In this document: one piece after another, positions 9,501 to 16,656 of the stretch
Numbering within the stretch: the stretch's first letter is position 1
Layout of the letters: every line of letters starts with the position of its first letter
Virus record (IMG/VR): IMGVR_UViG_3300010885_010416
Span: 1 to 24,021 of that record
Direction: 5' to 3' (one strand)
Length of the DNA: 24,021 nt
Source: a virus
Translations under genes and position numbers: made by a program
The notes under the pieces: model-generated
Databases searched by the model: none
What the model was told of the DNA's origin: nothing
The model's input: only the letters and a program-made list of their open reading frames with translations

Positions 9501-12500
9501 TATTGAGCAAGATTGATCTAGCTTGTTCAATTCCTTCGGGCTTAATTGAATAAGTAGATCCGTTTCGCACTAGAAGATCTGATGCTTGTAAAGATTGTAC
9601 AATATGTCCATATGTTAAAGCTCTAGTGAACTCTGGAATAACTTCCATCATGAAGTTGAGCTTAACTTCTTGAACTTCATCAGAACGAAGTTTAAGTCGA
9701 TCTAAGTTTGCAAGCTTAAATAGTTTCTTTGATGCTCCAATATTCTTCATGTATAGTGTATTATCACTACCCACGTTCTGCGTAATTGTAGAGTACACAT
9801 TACCAAAGAAATTGGTAGCATTAATAATGGCTTCAGCAAGTGAGAATTCTTTAGCATCTGAAGTCTCTGTAATATCATTGAGGTTTCTATTTACGGTCAC
9901 TTTACTTTCAACAGAAGACTTAAATCCAGCAAGTAAATCAAAACCGTCTGCAATAGTTTTTGCTACCTTATTTTCTGTTGGCTTACTTTTATCTTTGTGT
10001 ACAATAGAAATCTTTTCGAGAGGATTTGAAGGACTAGGAAACTGTACGTCGTAGATTACTCTCGACTGTTCATCAAATTTAATCGCCTTATTTACAGCTC
10101 CATTAAAATTTTGTGGTACTTTAATTGGGATTTTTGACTTTAGAATATGCGCGACAGTGAACGGATTATTGTCAAATACACCGACACGCACTCCGCCGTC
10201 TCTAAAGATATTATAACGAAGGCTCACTTCCTGTTCGTAGTTTCCAGTAAACGGATTAAACCAACTGAGCTTAGGTGTCTTCTTTGACTCCATAAGTTCT
10301 GTTGGAATACCGTACAACTCAACTACTTCAGCTAAAGAAAGTAGTGGGTACTTAGCAAAAGTACGCGTCGCCAACATATTCGATAGCTCATTGTAATCGA
10401 TAGCGTCACTGTAGTTAGCAGGCATCCCAAATGCTGCGCTCTTCTTAAAGCGGACGACTGCGCCTTCATCAGAAAGGTAATCAAGAACTTTAGGAATTTG
10501 TTCATTGGCAACTTGTACAGCAACGGACGCACCCCTTACACGTTCTTCATCCGCGATCCTAAGCTTTTCAATACGTACTCTCTCAGTTTCAGCTTTAGCT
10601 TCCGCCTTAGCTTGAGCTGCTAATGCTTTAGCGTCACTTGGAACTTTAGGAGCTTTAGGTTCCTTAGGAGCTTTGGGTTCCTTAGGAGCTTTGGGTTCCT
10701 TAGGAGCTTTAGGTTCCTTAGGAGCTTTAGGTTCCTTAGGAGCTTTGGGTTCCTCAGTAGCTTTAGCTTCTTCTACTGCAACTGTCCGCAGACGCTCTGC
10801 AACAGCAGAAGCTTGAAACGGATCAACGTCGTTCTGAGAGGATAGCCGCTCACGAATTCGTTTGTCAGCAGCTTCAAGAGTTAAGCCTCGTCTAACGAGT
10901 GCCTGAACTGCTTCGTTATATTCCTGCCTTGTAAACGAAAGCGAGTCATCGGGTTGGCTTTGGATCGAGTACTTAAGATTCTTATCCGCTTCTGATTGAG
11001 GAAAGATTAAGTTGGGATCTAAAAGTGGGCTTTCGACAATAGCAATAGGAGAAGAGATTTGATCAAGTAAGTCTGGAAGAACTTGTTCGGAAGTCTCAAG
11101 ATAAGCTCCTTGAACTGCGGCACGAAACTCTTCTGGAGAAATGTCACGAAGTCTTTTGATAATCTCGTCGGCTCTACTATCAGCAAGAGGCTGAATCTTG
11201 AGTTCGTTGATTGGGATGGAAAGAACATCGGGAGTAGCATCAGCATTGCCAGCCTCTACTTCCGCCATCGTAGTATTATCGTCACCGATTTTAACGTATG
11301 CAATCGGCCCGTTCTCAGATTCGGCGACGCCAATAACTGTGCCAGAATAGAATCCTTTGCTAGTGCGGCCTGATGCAACTTGTCCAATAAGCGGGTTTAC
11401 CTCTTCTTGTTCTGGTGCAACTTCTGCCGTATCAGTACGGGGACTCTGTGCAACAGAAGAAGTAGCGAAAGGCTTCTTGATTGCGCCTGTGAGATTAGCA
11501 TCTTCGATTGGCTTCTTTGATTCGGCAATACGATCAAGCACACTTTTGATATTGCTGCGAAGCTTATCAACTGTGTCGGGCATCGCGTTGGCTGTCGGTG
11601 CAAGATCACGATTAGTCGCCAGTACGTGTGGATGCTCTGGATTTCCAGAAGATACTTTGACAATGTTGAGCTTACGGATATCTCCAACAGTCTGGTTTAG
11701 ATAATCTGCAACAGCTCGCAGATCTTCAGATCCATAGAAATTATTGATGTCTTTTCCTGAAGTTTTATTGAACCATCCATCTGAGCCAATGCCAAAGATC
11801 GGATACCACTTGCCTACAGCAACGTCAGCTTTGCCGCCATATCCAGTACTGATGTAGAACGGCACACGAATGCCATTGATAGACGCAAGCACTAACGGTC
11901 TTCCAGAATAGTTCAGCACTCTAGCTTCACCAGACTGCTCTTCAAGAGGTCCGCCAGTTACTGTAGCGTACTTAGTAATGTATGGCGCAGAATCAAAAGT
12001 AACTTTGTTGCCGTTGATATCTGCCGCTTGTGCCAAGAAAGATTCAAGCTGCTCAGGATTACTGAAAGACGCTGGCGTAGTTGGCGCAGCTGGTGCGGGA
12101 GTTGCTGCGTTAGCCTGTGGTTTAATGCTTCCAGTTCCGATTAGTCCGACAGCGTTTCTTGCACCAGCAACGGCAGTAGTAGAAGTTTCTTCTGGCTTAT
12201 TAGCCATTGCATTCAGCTGGTCTAGTGTAACAAACTCATCTGAGTTCGCAGCAGCGGCAGCGGGATTAGCCGCAGCTGGCTTTGCAGCAGCTGGAGCAGT
12301 AGCTTTTTGTTGTGGTGCAAAGATGCGCTTCTCGATTGCTTCAGCCGTAAGTGGACTACCAGCAGCACGTAAGTTTTCAGCAATCTGATTTACGACAGAA
12401 GACTTTGCAGCATCTCGACTCTCAGCATCGATCTCTCCGCCTCTCGCGAATTTGCCCAACGTCGCACGGAAAGCTCCAGTTGCTCCACCGAATACGCCGC

Positions 12501-14754
12501 CGTATACCGCAGCCATTCCTGACTGTTTAAGACGCTCAAGTATCGGACGATCCTGATCCGTGAATCCTGTTTCAACAAACCCGTTGATGAAATCTTGCAC
12601 GCCTTCTTCAACTGCTTCGTCAGCAAAGTTCTTTGCGACACCCATTGTGGCAGAAGTCTTGAACAAGTTCTTATAGCCAGCCTTAACTGTATTAGCTACG
12701 ACTTTATTAAAAATCTGATTTGCGGCATCAGACTCAAGTTCTCCAGCAGGGAAGTTAATTCCTTTGATCTTTGAGAGAACAGCTTTCATCTGGCGCGGAG
12801 TTGCTCCGCCCAACATGAAGTCTTCTAGACCTCCGTGTCCCAACATCGAGAAGCCGACAGTAGTCGCTCCAGTGATTGTCGCGGCAATCATTCCGCCAGC
12901 TAAAGCTCTGTCATGTCTTTCCTGCTCAGTCATCTTCTTACCTTCAGGGGAGTCCTGTAGGACAGAGTAGATATTTGCATAGGTGCTGCCACCTTCACGG
13001 GTAGCCGCAGGGACGAACATTGCTGAACGAATCAGGTACTTATTTGCAGTAGTCTCCGCATAGGCTTTAATGGCAGTAGCGGCACTTTGTTCTATCGTTT
13101 GCGTAGCCGTCGCTTTTACAAGACCTTTTGTAACGAGTCGAGCTGCGGCATCTGCTGCCGTTTCAGTTGCTGCTCTAGCGAGTGCGCCCCTTGCAATCCC
13201 AGTAACGATTCCCTTTGCAGTTAAGCGTGCGCCAGCATAAGCTGCTCCGCCGATTCCTCCAGCTTCCGTTAGCAAAGCAGTTATTACTCCATCAGTTACA
13301 ACTGGAGCGATCATCTCTCCAAAGGTAGTAGTAACTCCAAAGTCTTTTCCAAAGATGTTTGCGAGTGTCCTGCGCGAAGCTCTTTTTCGCTGCGATTCTA
13401 GCAGTGCATCTATGCTTTCTTTGTCCTTTGCAACAGCTCCCACAGTATGATAGATATCAGCAAATCCATCATATATAGATGAGCCAATAGCTCCGACAAT
13501 CTCATTCTTAAAATAGTTATAGTCATGTGTATTTAAGAATTGGTCTAAAATTTCAGACTTCTTTTTATTCTGCGCAAAGCCAGTCTGTACAGCATTTGTC
13601 CACTCGTCTGAAAGATACGTGTCTTTAAATACTTGCCCGTAGGTATCGAAAGATGATTCGAGTTTAGACTGACGTGTAGTTTTAAAACTGTTTCGTTGAT
13701 CATCCGTTAAATTTGGATCGGACAGCATACTATCAAATATGTCTTGCTTGATCATTGCGTCACGATGCATGACAGGGGAGCCATATCCAAAATAGTGGAT
13801 GTTCTTCGTAACTTCTTCCCCTTCACGCAGTTTAAGTTTTGCAGAGTCAGCTGCTATAGACCCACTCACATATTCTAAAGCAGCACGCTTATCAGCATCA
13901 GGGAGATTAGCCATTTCTGGATTCTTCTCATCTAAACTATCGATCAGTGTTTTATAATGAAAATCAATATCTCTTAATGCAGCTGTCTTTCCATTATCAA
14001 TGTCACCAATATCGTCAGCTAATTTTAAAGCACCCTTCTTGAATGCTTCATCATTTTGGATAAGTGTAAAAGCCGCAACAGCTGCTTTATCGTAGTTTTG
14101 TAATTGAAACTTAGGAACAGTAGAACCTGTAGGAATCGTATATGCATCTTGAATAGCAAGAGCGTCGTCGGCACTAAGAAACCCCATTCGTTTGCCTTGC
14201 TGATAGGCATCATAAGGAGTCATATTCTTCGCAAGATCTCCGCCGACATAACGCGTGTCGCCTTTAGCATCTTTGATTTTAGCAAAAGGAATAGTACCTT
14301 CGCTGAGTAACTTCATCTGCACCTTATCATAATTGGCGTCAGTAGCCGCTTTAGCTTTAGCTTCAAGCTCTGGCATCGCTGCCTGATAAGTTTCAAGATC
14401 TGGTCCTTCGATCTTGCCCGCATCAAGATTCTTCTTAGTGATGTAGAAGCGACGCATATCGTCGTAGCCAGCATCCTGTTCATTAGTGTTGCCGAAGACG
14501 TAATCAAACTTTCGTTCAAAGGGAACGTCTGTAGGGGCAAACTGTTTATCGATGTCCTCTTTGCTCAACCCCAAAATAGGATCAGATAGTGAAGCATATC
14601 GCGCTTCATCTACTGTCTTATTAATATCTCCATCAAGTTTGCCCTCTTTAAAGTAAGAGTCTTTGACGTATTCAGAATACTTATTACGCTTTTCTAGTTC
14701 ATCGCTAACATTGTTTGAAAGCGACCATTGGTCGATTGATTGAAGCTCAGGCAT
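3574..14754 (-). CDS. Giant polyvalent-type protein with zincin metallopeptidase, 3,726 residues
   Basis: One uninterrupted frame of 11.2 kb. Visible parts, by residue: charged helical N-terminus (1-470); Gly/Ala-rich hydrophobic stretches that could touch membranes (about 479-580, 619-645, 745-765); Ala/Pro linker (about 816-835); a beta-rich domain with a KWYPIFGIGSDGWFNK segment (about 919-1030); six Lys/Pro repeats (1335-1370); a zincin with HEYVH at 2181-2185 and candidate third ligand in ENFEEFVA (2240-2247); a second zincin-like region reading EELDH (2461-2465); charged helices (about 2640-2900); and a C-terminal section (about 3130-3420) resembling the LPD38 domain of phage polyvalent proteins. 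Such proteins are known as multi-effector proteins thought to enter the host with phage or plasmid DNA. No RNA polymerase motifs were seen, so it is not an N4-type virion polymerase. The start is 36 bp after the 351-residue gene. Virion packaging is inferred. Confidence 0.85.
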   Translation of the reverse strand: MPELQSIDQWSLSNNVSDELEKRNKYSEYVKDSYFKEGKLDGDINKTVDEARYASLSDPILGLSKEDIDKQFAPTDVPFERKFDYVFGNTNEQDAGYDDMRRFYITKKNLDAGKIEGPDLETYQAAMPELEAKAKAATDANYDKVQMKLLSEGTIPFAKIKDAKGDTRYVGGDLAKNMTPYDAYQQGKRMGFLSADDALAIQDAYTIPTGSTVPKFQLQNYDKAAVAAFTLIQNDEAFKKGALKLADDIGDIDNGKTAALRDIDFHYKTLIDSLDEKNPEMANLPDADKRAALEYVSGSIAADSAKLKLREGEEVTKNIHYFGYGSPVMHRDAMIKQDIFDSMLSDPNLTDDQRNSFKTTRQSKLESSFDTYGQVFKDTYLSDEWTNAVQTGFAQNKKKSEILDQFLNTHDYNYFKNEIVGAIGSSIYDGFADIYHTVGAVAKDKESIDALLESQRKRASRRTLANIFGKDFGVTTTFGEMIAPVVTDGVITALLTEAGGIGGAAYAGARLTAKGIVTGIARGALARAATETAADAAARLVTKGLVKATATQTIEQSAATAIKAYAETTANKYLIRSAMFVPAATREGGSTYANIYSVLQDSPEGKKMTEQERHDRALAGGMIAATITGATTVGFSMLGHGGLEDFMLGGATPRQMKAVLSKIKGINFPAGELESDAANQIFNKVVANTVKAGYKNLFKTSATMGVAKNFADEAVEEGVQDFINGFVETGFTDQDRPILERLKQSGMAAVYGGVFGGATGAFRATLGKFARGGEIDAESRDAAKSSVVNQIAENLRAAGSPLTAEAIEKRIFAPQQKATAPAAAKPAAANPAAAAANSDEFVTLDQLNAMANKPEETSTTAVAGARNAVGLIGTGSIKPQANAATPAPAAPTTPASFSNPEQLESFLAQAADINGNKVTFDSAPYITKYATVTGGPLEEQSGEARVLNYSGRPLVLASINGIRVPFYISTGYGGKADVAVGKWYPIFGIGSDGWFNKTSGKDINNFYGSEDLRAVADYLNQTVGDIRKLNIVKVSSGNPEHPHVLATNRDLAPTANAMPDTVDKLRSNIKSVLDRIAESKKPIEDANLTGAIKKPFATSSVAQSPRTDTAEVAPEQEEVNPLIGQVASGRTSKGFYSGTVIGVAESENGPIAYVKIGDDNTTMAEVEAGNADATPDVLSIPINELKIQPLADSRADEIIKRLRDISPEEFRAAVQGAYLETSEQVLPDLLDQISSPIAIVESPLLDPNLIFPQSEADKNLKYSIQSQPDDSLSFTRQEYNEAVQALVRRGLTLEAADKRIRERLSSQNDVDPFQASAVAERLRTVAVEEAKATEEPKAPKEPKAPKEPKAPKEPKAPKEPKAPKEPKAPKVPSDAKALAAQAKAEAKAETERVRIEKLRIADEERVRGASVAVQVANEQIPKVLDYLSDEGAVVRFKKSAAFGMPANYSDAIDYNELSNMLATRTFAKYPLLSLAEVVELYGIPTELMESKKTPKLSWFNPFTGNYEQEVSLRYNIFRDGGVRVGVFDNNPFTVAHILKSKIPIKVPQNFNGAVNKAIKFDEQSRVIYDVQFPSPSNPLEKISIVHKDKSKPTENKVAKTIADGFDLLAGFKSSVESKVTVNRNLNDITETSDAKEFSLAEAIINATNFFGNVYSTITQNVGSDNTLYMKNIGASKKLFKLANLDRLKLRSDEVQEVKLNFMMEVIPEFTRALTYGHIVQSLQASDLLVRNGSTYSIKPEGIEQARSILLNSLSVPSDAKLDQDLKVTSEEENKASFLYTFGFKSGEIKPQILISTKKNAVRTLDPQWANKVVDQFLLNTINDNIAHADSNGNFPNVPSIVSRIRDRIKDRLTYDRESRDNAQADAYSRLVKSDLTENEFEAALKDVYGYDEATSMYLHTTNNAEELTKVNVGIIQDAYAILRRDREAARAIKRLAKQTAFKSNPELVDSMMPVDVFNSIAQWASPAGNRFSVVDSHTFRRQFLDNFKESNATARTVYDAFESSGVFQHQFKKQWDKGLQERMLRLGFNEAEIKFMRQESRAIKELISTGMDSGEAASTVVAARIGQRSYAAPSFISDKYRTFYRNKNNQEVERLSLESGNVESVISALNLIAKSGKDKNHKAIAKLLLKNPDIIRNIQFVITDINNNEAGNFIPFESGGGRVSVNLAGYYGNGVESVLLHEYVHAFTVDLLNRPDASLTPSQRTAKARLKGLYELTKAAYAEDSRLTGRRSVAFELATENFEEFVATYFSSSDFQNSLKFLQDPKTKGKNFFARIYDAILSAFGIKPKSEFDTALAALTDFTEIGNSDMARTSRDYIDRGIQEAISVGVSRRIIPVVEKVSESQQQTRFANFGSISEDIETTAEQKEVIDTLIDQAVRGLIPADVSVEVFNTQAEADAHGIFADRPEDAIVAALMKNDAGETYPAIFINRETMGKALLNQQSTISDPLNAKAILESLIGEELDHVAEFYAISTEELNGLADSFIDQDFYNIVDEYTANPSRRSQLREALQNDEDGEIKRQLIGEMLRMEKQKITRGYTTEEDIAFYESDPSLMRIMFRYFKGVFKRMYARYNLNKDNPEVAGMIHRMAVELEFMQSGGRNVDNHSPFDPRSPEANVEVLRRRYAATAKDINPDTTDEEIEERFKYLFDTLELPVALFKNGNYQHASSTWRKLIKGDIDERVIKLKKNQQAFERATDALGMSLTSKITKQIKEAYGSEANAPSDLLADAVGTTEFIQIDKELKQKFQSEYRTYVATVKQRVKNGEFNLETSAKLTSKEYLASVHQRLVVQRVTAERARLRDEILRKQSAALEKISLTSPELAAALLEMRKVTDAFSRKVKEQYGLKGSLAVRFDAGMGIYLTRSYRTFSEEGYVDKVLTSKDEVFVKIRDEAMEYFRERYIKKEASIRVNAATKQSKIDGSKALTKQQAMIEAQDYLDDHPEIPAQLMVQYIKSYDPEYNRKRGVLAKGVTKSLIDNLRNKTNLDPRLRALLGEYSQDTEAVSNLLNTYSTVTTMVARQSFYNNLIAVGSSKPVLDPEGNQAIDEDGLPVEEGFLYTEEQLKELIRKDPMTQQRYANLRTGKIYVPDSKEIVPDDLGGTYDPTYNMYGPIELIEGMRKMYSPPVIDDNLTAAQFATKEVANLFNKLTGLSLGVKTMGSIGFYLRNIVSNTLFFGPSQGFVNFKSMGLSMKLIGQVVKDPHDIDAYRAELVSLNILNNEMQSSLIKDLLKGRKTPESLKEEANSIMEKLQAVKQKAGAVYGKASDATAPLTDRLQALSGAVDGFYKMAYFHHELETFQKAKQHDLDAGNTDSFYAKLSDYEMKRLAADNVLATAQSYSEAPAIIQATVRSGGMFVAPFLRYKTEVPRIIFNTYKLASKERKSDNPVIRSRGQKRFWGMNSVLFVISGAASEAIRRWMGIGDDEDDALREGMPSFAKDNTYFYYRWLDGKLMSGDLTFINPYSLVADPILRSLEQISRGNYSKAMTDFTGALSSTYLDTQIFTGALLDVWNNQDRSTKQPIAYESDGIMQYAKKLGYIIDNSFNPRTIQKAWEAFNSAQGLAVDDKYAPLHILLDEFNVIKPREVNVTESATKFLRNKQKERNDLTGRINQLKTQRALSDDEVRGLARDWVETRVRIDEEVYKGLRGFLNIPKSGFGIREAAGLMKQQDMGYGDRRISLIFNGLSEKPVPNPAFIEKVLSLGDVGVQRMKTFNDELNRYTRYIKLNPQ
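10645..10752 (-). repeat. Six tandem 18-bp repeats encoding EPKAPK units
   Basis: Six consecutive 18-bp units read EPKAPK on the minus strand, covering residues 1335-1370 of the giant protein. Units differ mainly at a synonymous third base (GGG or AGG for Pro as read on the plus strand), so the amino-acid repeat is exact. The following segment is Ala/Lys/Glu-rich and helical. A stiff, extended positively and negatively charged spacer between two halves of the protein is the likely role. Confidence 0.9.
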
Positions 14755-14790
14755 AGCTGGTGCTGGTTGGGGTATGTAGTTTAGGTTAGT

Positions 14791-15846
14791 CTATTTAGGA
14801 GTATTTACTTTAAAACCGCTAAAAATTTTATCTTGTTCTGGAAGAGGAGTAGAAGTTTGATACGGGACTGGAGTGCCGTAAGGGACTCCAGCTGAACGGC
14901 GATAGATTACTGTCTCTTGTTCGTCGAGTTTAGATCCTAACGCCTTATAAAGATCTAAATCATTTTGGTATTGGCTTTCGATCTCTTTTTGATCCTTGCC
15001 TGTGAGCATTGCTAAGTTACGGACGTAAGAACTACGCTGTGAAGGCTTATACAACTTGCCGCCTTCTGGCAAAGGAGGCTGCGGAACATTTGTCTGATTT
15101 TTAGTTTCGCTGCCTAAAGTTGTATTTTGCCAATTTTGTTCAGCTGGCCCAATATATTCAGGAGAATTATACTGTGAGCGCATATCCTTAATGAAGTCTG
15201 ACTGAATCTTAAGTCCTACTTCAGTACGCTCAGCTTCAGCCTTTGACTTGTTCTCTTCCGCAGCTTTCTTATTCGCGTAGTCTACAAGCTTAAGGCGAGC
15301 GGCATCAGGACTCACGATACCTGATGCAAGATCGTTTGCCATCTGTGGATCATACGGAGTAAGCTGCTGGACTAGATTGTAGTTCATGCTCTTCGCTTCA
15401 CGTTCGTCAGAAGCAAGCGCAGAAGCACGCGCTTTGTACGCGTCAAGGGTAGCTGCTCCAATAGCTGTCTTGAATAGCAAAGGATTTTTAGCTTGAAGCT
15501 TTGTAATATCGATGAGCAGATCTGTCGGCTTTGTGCCAGAATCAAACTTCTCGTCAAGCATACTCGTAAACTCACCCATCTTATTTGCCGCATCACGTTC
15601 CTGTTGCAGCTTTAAGGATTCAGACTGGTAGTCAGTCATGGCCCGTTGGAATGAAAGCTGTTCAGTGGCAGACTTAGATAAAGCTGAAAGAGTATCGTTC
15701 TGAGCTTTCAGGAAAGGAGAAACTTCTGCGACATACTTCTGAGACAGATAAGATTTTTCACGATCTGAAAGTCGGCTGGACGAAAGATCTGAAAAATAAC
15801 TGCTCTTCATAGGAGCAATATCACTAGCATAGTCAAAAGTAGCCAT
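14791..15846 (-). CDS. Helical protein, 351 residues, probable virion-associated
   Basis: Unrecognised family. It lies between the 200-residue gene (3-bp gap) and the giant gene (36-bp gap) on the same strand, so all three probably share a transcript. Residues 1-240 are almost entirely polar and helical with many Ala, Lys, Gln and Glu, including probable coiled coils near 60-95 and 190-220 (AAEENKSKAEAERTEVG). Residues 240-351 are more extended and Pro-rich (NVPQPPLPEGGKLY and the YGTPVPYQTSTPLPEQ tail). No signal peptide, membrane segment or catalytic motif is visible. A structural or ejected internal-virion role is inferred from position and composition only. Confidence 0.8.
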   Translation of the reverse strand: MATFDYASDIAPMKSSYFSDLSSSRLSDREKSYLSQKYVAEVSPFLKAQNDTLSALSKSATEQLSFQRAMTDYQSESLKLQQERDAANKMGEFTSMLDEKFDSGTKPTDLLIDITKLQAKNPLLFKTAIGAATLDAYKARASALASDEREAKSMNYNLVQQLTPYDPQMANDLASGIVSPDAARLKLVDYANKKAAEENKSKAEAERTEVGLKIQSDFIKDMRSQYNSPEYIGPAEQNWQNTTLGSETKNQTNVPQPPLPEGGKLYKPSQRSSYVRNLAMLTGKDQKEIESQYQNDLDLYKALGSKLDEQETVIYRRSAGVPYGTPVPYQTSTPLPEQDKIFSGFKVNTPK

Positions 15847-15849
15847 AAG

Positions 15850-16452
15850 TTATCGAGGAGTTGGGACAGGACTAAGAGTACCATTCTTCCTTAAAGCCTC
15901 AATCTGTGCCCTGATAAATTCATTGGTAAGCCTGTTCTGCTCTTCAAGTTGGGCTTGATACTGCATGGCTGCACTAGTAGCTGCTCCATCTTGTTTGTCT
16001 CGCTCTGCTTGATATCCTTCGCTTTTAAGAACTGGCTCTTTAAGTCCAGTAGCTCCAGCAGTTTTAGCAAGATCATTTGCAGCACCACCGAAGCCTTGTC
16101 TTTTAAGGCGTCTAGCCATACGCAAGGCTTTACCCGTATCTGATTCAAGGGCCGTAGCGGGCATACTAGTTGCTGTTGACGTACCCATACGTGCGCCTTG
16201 CATCGCGTCGTAACGATCAAGCAAGCGGGTAGTCGGTCCTTGCGAATTGGATGGGTTCAAGTTTGGTCCGCCGAATGCTCCACTATCTTTTGACCTTTGA
16301 CGGGCTGCGGCTTCGTCGGCATCGAAGATAGATCGCACAGGTTTTGCCGTAGCAAGTGGCATAGCAGGGAGCGGTTTGAACTTTTCTTCTTCATCAGGAA
16401 ATAATCTCCCGCTAGTCGTAGCAAATTTCCCGTTAACAATCGTCGAAGCCAT
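15850..16452 (-). CDS. Low-complexity 200-residue protein, first gene of the giant-gene operon
   Basis: Unrecognised. The protein is rich in Ala, Gly, Thr and Arg with no hydrophobic core segments in its first 100 residues (FDADEAAARQRSKDSG, then NPSNSQGPTTRLLDRYDA). Residues 105-135 contain a basic patch with helix potential (ARRLKRQGFGGAANDLAK). Residues 160-190 form a Gln/Glu/Arg helix probably able to coil. It ends in a Pro-rich tail. A near-consensus promoter lies only 6 bp upstream of the ATG, so the transcript may begin at the start codon itself. Position suggests a virion or scaffold-type component, but the sequence alone does not show it. Confidence 0.75.
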   Translation of the reverse strand: MASTIVNGKFATTSGRLFPDEEEKFKPLPAMPLATAKPVRSIFDADEAAARQRSKDSGAFGGPNLNPSNSQGPTTRLLDRYDAMQGARMGTSTATSMPATALESDTGKALRMARRLKRQGFGGAANDLAKTAGATGLKEPVLKSEGYQAERDKQDGAATSAAMQYQAQLEEQNRLTNEFIRAQIEALRKNGTLSPVPTPR

Positions 16453-16458
16453 TCGCAG

Positions 16459-16487
16459 AATTTACGGCAACACGCTCAATTTGTCAA
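16459..16487 (-). promoter_or_regulatory. Sigma-70-type promoter giving a probable leaderless transcript
   Basis: Read on the minus strand, TTGACA (16487-16482) is followed by 17 bp and TAAATT (16464-16459). The -35 is perfect and the -10 keeps four of six consensus bases. Six bases then separate the -10 from the ATG at 16452, so the expected start of transcription falls on or beside the A of ATG. It would drive the 200-residue, 351-residue and giant genes. Confidence 0.6.
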
Positions 16488-16518
16488 CACATTAGCAATA
16501 CATGCGTTCGACTGAACA

Positions 16519-16539
16519 CCGCCTATCCTAAATAGGCGG
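16519..16539. repeat. 8-bp stem hairpin in the intergenic island
   Basis: CCGCCTAT (16519-16526) pairs perfectly with ATAGGCGG (16532-16539) around a 5-base loop. It lies about 30 bp upstream of the -35 box of the giant-gene operon promoter and 30 bp from the large inverted repeat. There is no U-tract on either side. It may be an operator or a weak transcription barrier. Confidence 0.5.
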
Positions 16540-16569
16540 GATTCGTCAATTATTTTCTCCTATACAATA

Positions 16570-16644
16570 TAAAAAGTCTTATTTAGAAGTACTTCACTAA
16601 TGTGTCGGACACATTAGTGAAGTACTTCTAAATAAGACTTTTTA
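16570..16644 (-). terminator. Perfect 37-bp inverted repeat after the terminase gene, probable terminator
   Basis: Bases 16570-16606 and 16608-16644 are exact reverse complements around a single G at 16607. On the minus strand the hairpin starts 12 bases after the terminase stop. Its stem is framed by AAAAA on one side and TTTTT on the other, the layout of a bidirectional intrinsic terminator, though far longer than usual ones. Each arm also contains its own palindrome GAAGTACTTC (16586-16595 and 16619-16628). A replication or packaging signal, or a protein-binding site, is an alternative. Confidence 0.6.
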
Positions 16645-16656
16645 ACTTACAAAACG

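Noticed and set aside
3611-14310. Many plus-strand and alternate minus-strand frames of 60-140 codons opposite or within the giant gene
   Set aside because: They are scattered, do not abut one another and lie entirely within a single long coherent frame.
3574-14754. N4-type virion RNA polymerase, because of the size of the protein
   Set aside because: No polymerase motifs were visible, while a zincin motif and an LPD38-like end were.
16519-16539. Intrinsic terminator
   Set aside because: The stem is short and no U-tract follows on either strand, so it is listed only as a hairpin.
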